Positions 63,635-64,000 of a stretch of 64,000 nucleotides of DNA are shown in pieces. Origin of the DNA: Chthonomonas sp. UBA2017 (GTDB lineage Bacteria > Armatimonadota > Fimbriimonadia > Fimbriimonadales > Fimbriimonadaceae); assembly GCA_002335425.1 (NCBI GenBank), contig DDCB01000022.1, forward strand, positions 1-64,000. Reading direction: 5' to 3'. The notes under the pieces are model-generated. The model was not told the origin of the DNA. It was given only the letters and a program-made list of their open reading frames with translations, and made no database searches. Positions within the stretch are counted from its first letter, which is position 1, and each line of letters starts with the position of its first letter. The position numbers were made by a program, and so were the translations under genes.

Positions 63635-64000
63635 CTATCCGGTGATCCAAGCTCGGAAGGCGATGAAACCCCCGAGTCCGATCTGCACCAACACGGCCCC
63701 CAAGCCGACCCCGGGTGGCAAACTTGTGGCGCTCAGCGGAATGGTGACCCCCAGCATGATCAGAAGCAAGACCACCGCGATGGCCTTGCGGAGGTCCCAT
63801 CGCATGCCCCAACCTCTTCGGATGTAGGGTCCGAGATAAGCAGCACCGCAATTTTGACACTTCATGGCGCTCGTTGGGTTGGCGTGCTGGCATTTCAGGC
63901 AACGAAGTTCCAAGGGGGCTTTGGAGTTTTCGGCGGTGCCCTCGTAGAGTCGAAGTTGCCGAAACTCATCGGCAAAGACCTTGGGGTTCGCTCCCTGGAG
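63635..64000 (-). CDS. Zinc-ribbon membrane protein, C-terminal part (runs off the window)
   Basis: Open to the end of the window on the minus strand with no stop, so it is partial: at least 121 residues. The visible part contains a CxxC-x10-CxxC zinc ribbon (LRCLKCQHANPTSAMKCQNC), then two hydrophobic segments (AIAVVLLLIMLGVTIPL and GLGAVLVQIGLGGFIAF). An internal TTG at 63913 is not needed, since the upstream sequence (EFRQLRLYEGTAENSK) also reads as coding. Function unknown. Confidence 0.7.
   Translation of the reverse strand, partial: LQGANPKVFADEFRQLRLYEGTAENSKAPLELRCLKCQHANPTSAMKCQNCGAAYLGPYIRRGWGMRWDLRKAIAVVLLLIMLGVTIPLSATSLPPGVGLGAVLVQIGLGGFIAFRAWITG

Overview
The window reads as a single chromosomal segment of a diderm bacterium, roughly 58-60% GC by eye, with densely packed genes on both strands. 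It carries housekeeping and cell-envelope genes and shows no phage, plasmid, insertion sequence or CRISPR array. My best inference is phylum Armatimonadota, class Fimbriimonadia. The reasons are a C-terminal dockerin-like repeat on a secreted protease (short EITNADYSIWAF motif), an LptD-like plus LptF/G pair, a fused murC-ddl gene, a futalosine-route menaquinone gene, and DUF881 and DUF1290 genes between ftsQ and ftsA. No 16S rRNA is present, so the assignment is not proven.

Layout. 1-805: tRNA-Lys(CTT), six tandem 38-bp repeats and about 430 bp without a gene. 806-5163: a PilT-family ATPase with a signal-peptide membrane protein, greA and cstA. 5223-8651: a large secreted zinc metalloprotease. 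8816-11428: accD-accA-nitroreductase. 11425-16414: an unknown gene, mqnE, a glucan phosphorylase and a DUF4870 protein. 16482-20719: purB, a secreted protein of unknown function and fliD. 20864-27535: a division/wall operon transcribed as murC-ddl, ftsQ, DUF881, sbp (DUF1290), ftsA, ftsZ. 27688-30626: pspA, two small genes, tRNA-Ser(GGA) and a dGTPase. 30639-34124: a secreted trypsin-like protease with dockerin repeats, dusB and proline dehydrogenase. 34266-42162: a giant repeat-containing putative beta-barrel protein, two peptide/nickel-type ABC permeases, a DUF4139 protein, and an unusual low-GC pair made of a 10-cysteine mini-protein and a lipoprotein behind a G10 tract. 42166-51499: dnaX, SRP RNA, a TPR-like protein with an ABC exporter, lon, hsp20, rdgB and rph. 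51768-56976: clpC, folP, lysC and a stand-alone ACT-domain protein. 57072-64000: a second DUF4870 protein, a GT39-like membrane protein, an orphan ABC permease, an LptD-like protein, LptF/G and the C-terminal part of a zinc-ribbon membrane protein that runs off the edge.

How they work together. Many neighbours overlap by 1-14 bp (murC-ddl/ftsQ, DUF881/sbp/ftsA, accA/nitroreductase, dppB/dppC, ACT/lysC/folP, lptFG/lptD), so several real operons can be read directly. Themes are cell division and peptidoglycan (murC-ddl to ftsZ), outer-membrane assembly (lptFG-lptD, the putative barrel), protein quality control (lon, hsp20, clpC, pspA), fatty-acid initiation (accDA), and motility (pilT-like, fliD). 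The regions that ordinary annotation explains least are the 38-bp repeat array, the six-repeat putative barrel gene, and the G10-tract/Cys-rich peptide/lipoprotein cassette.
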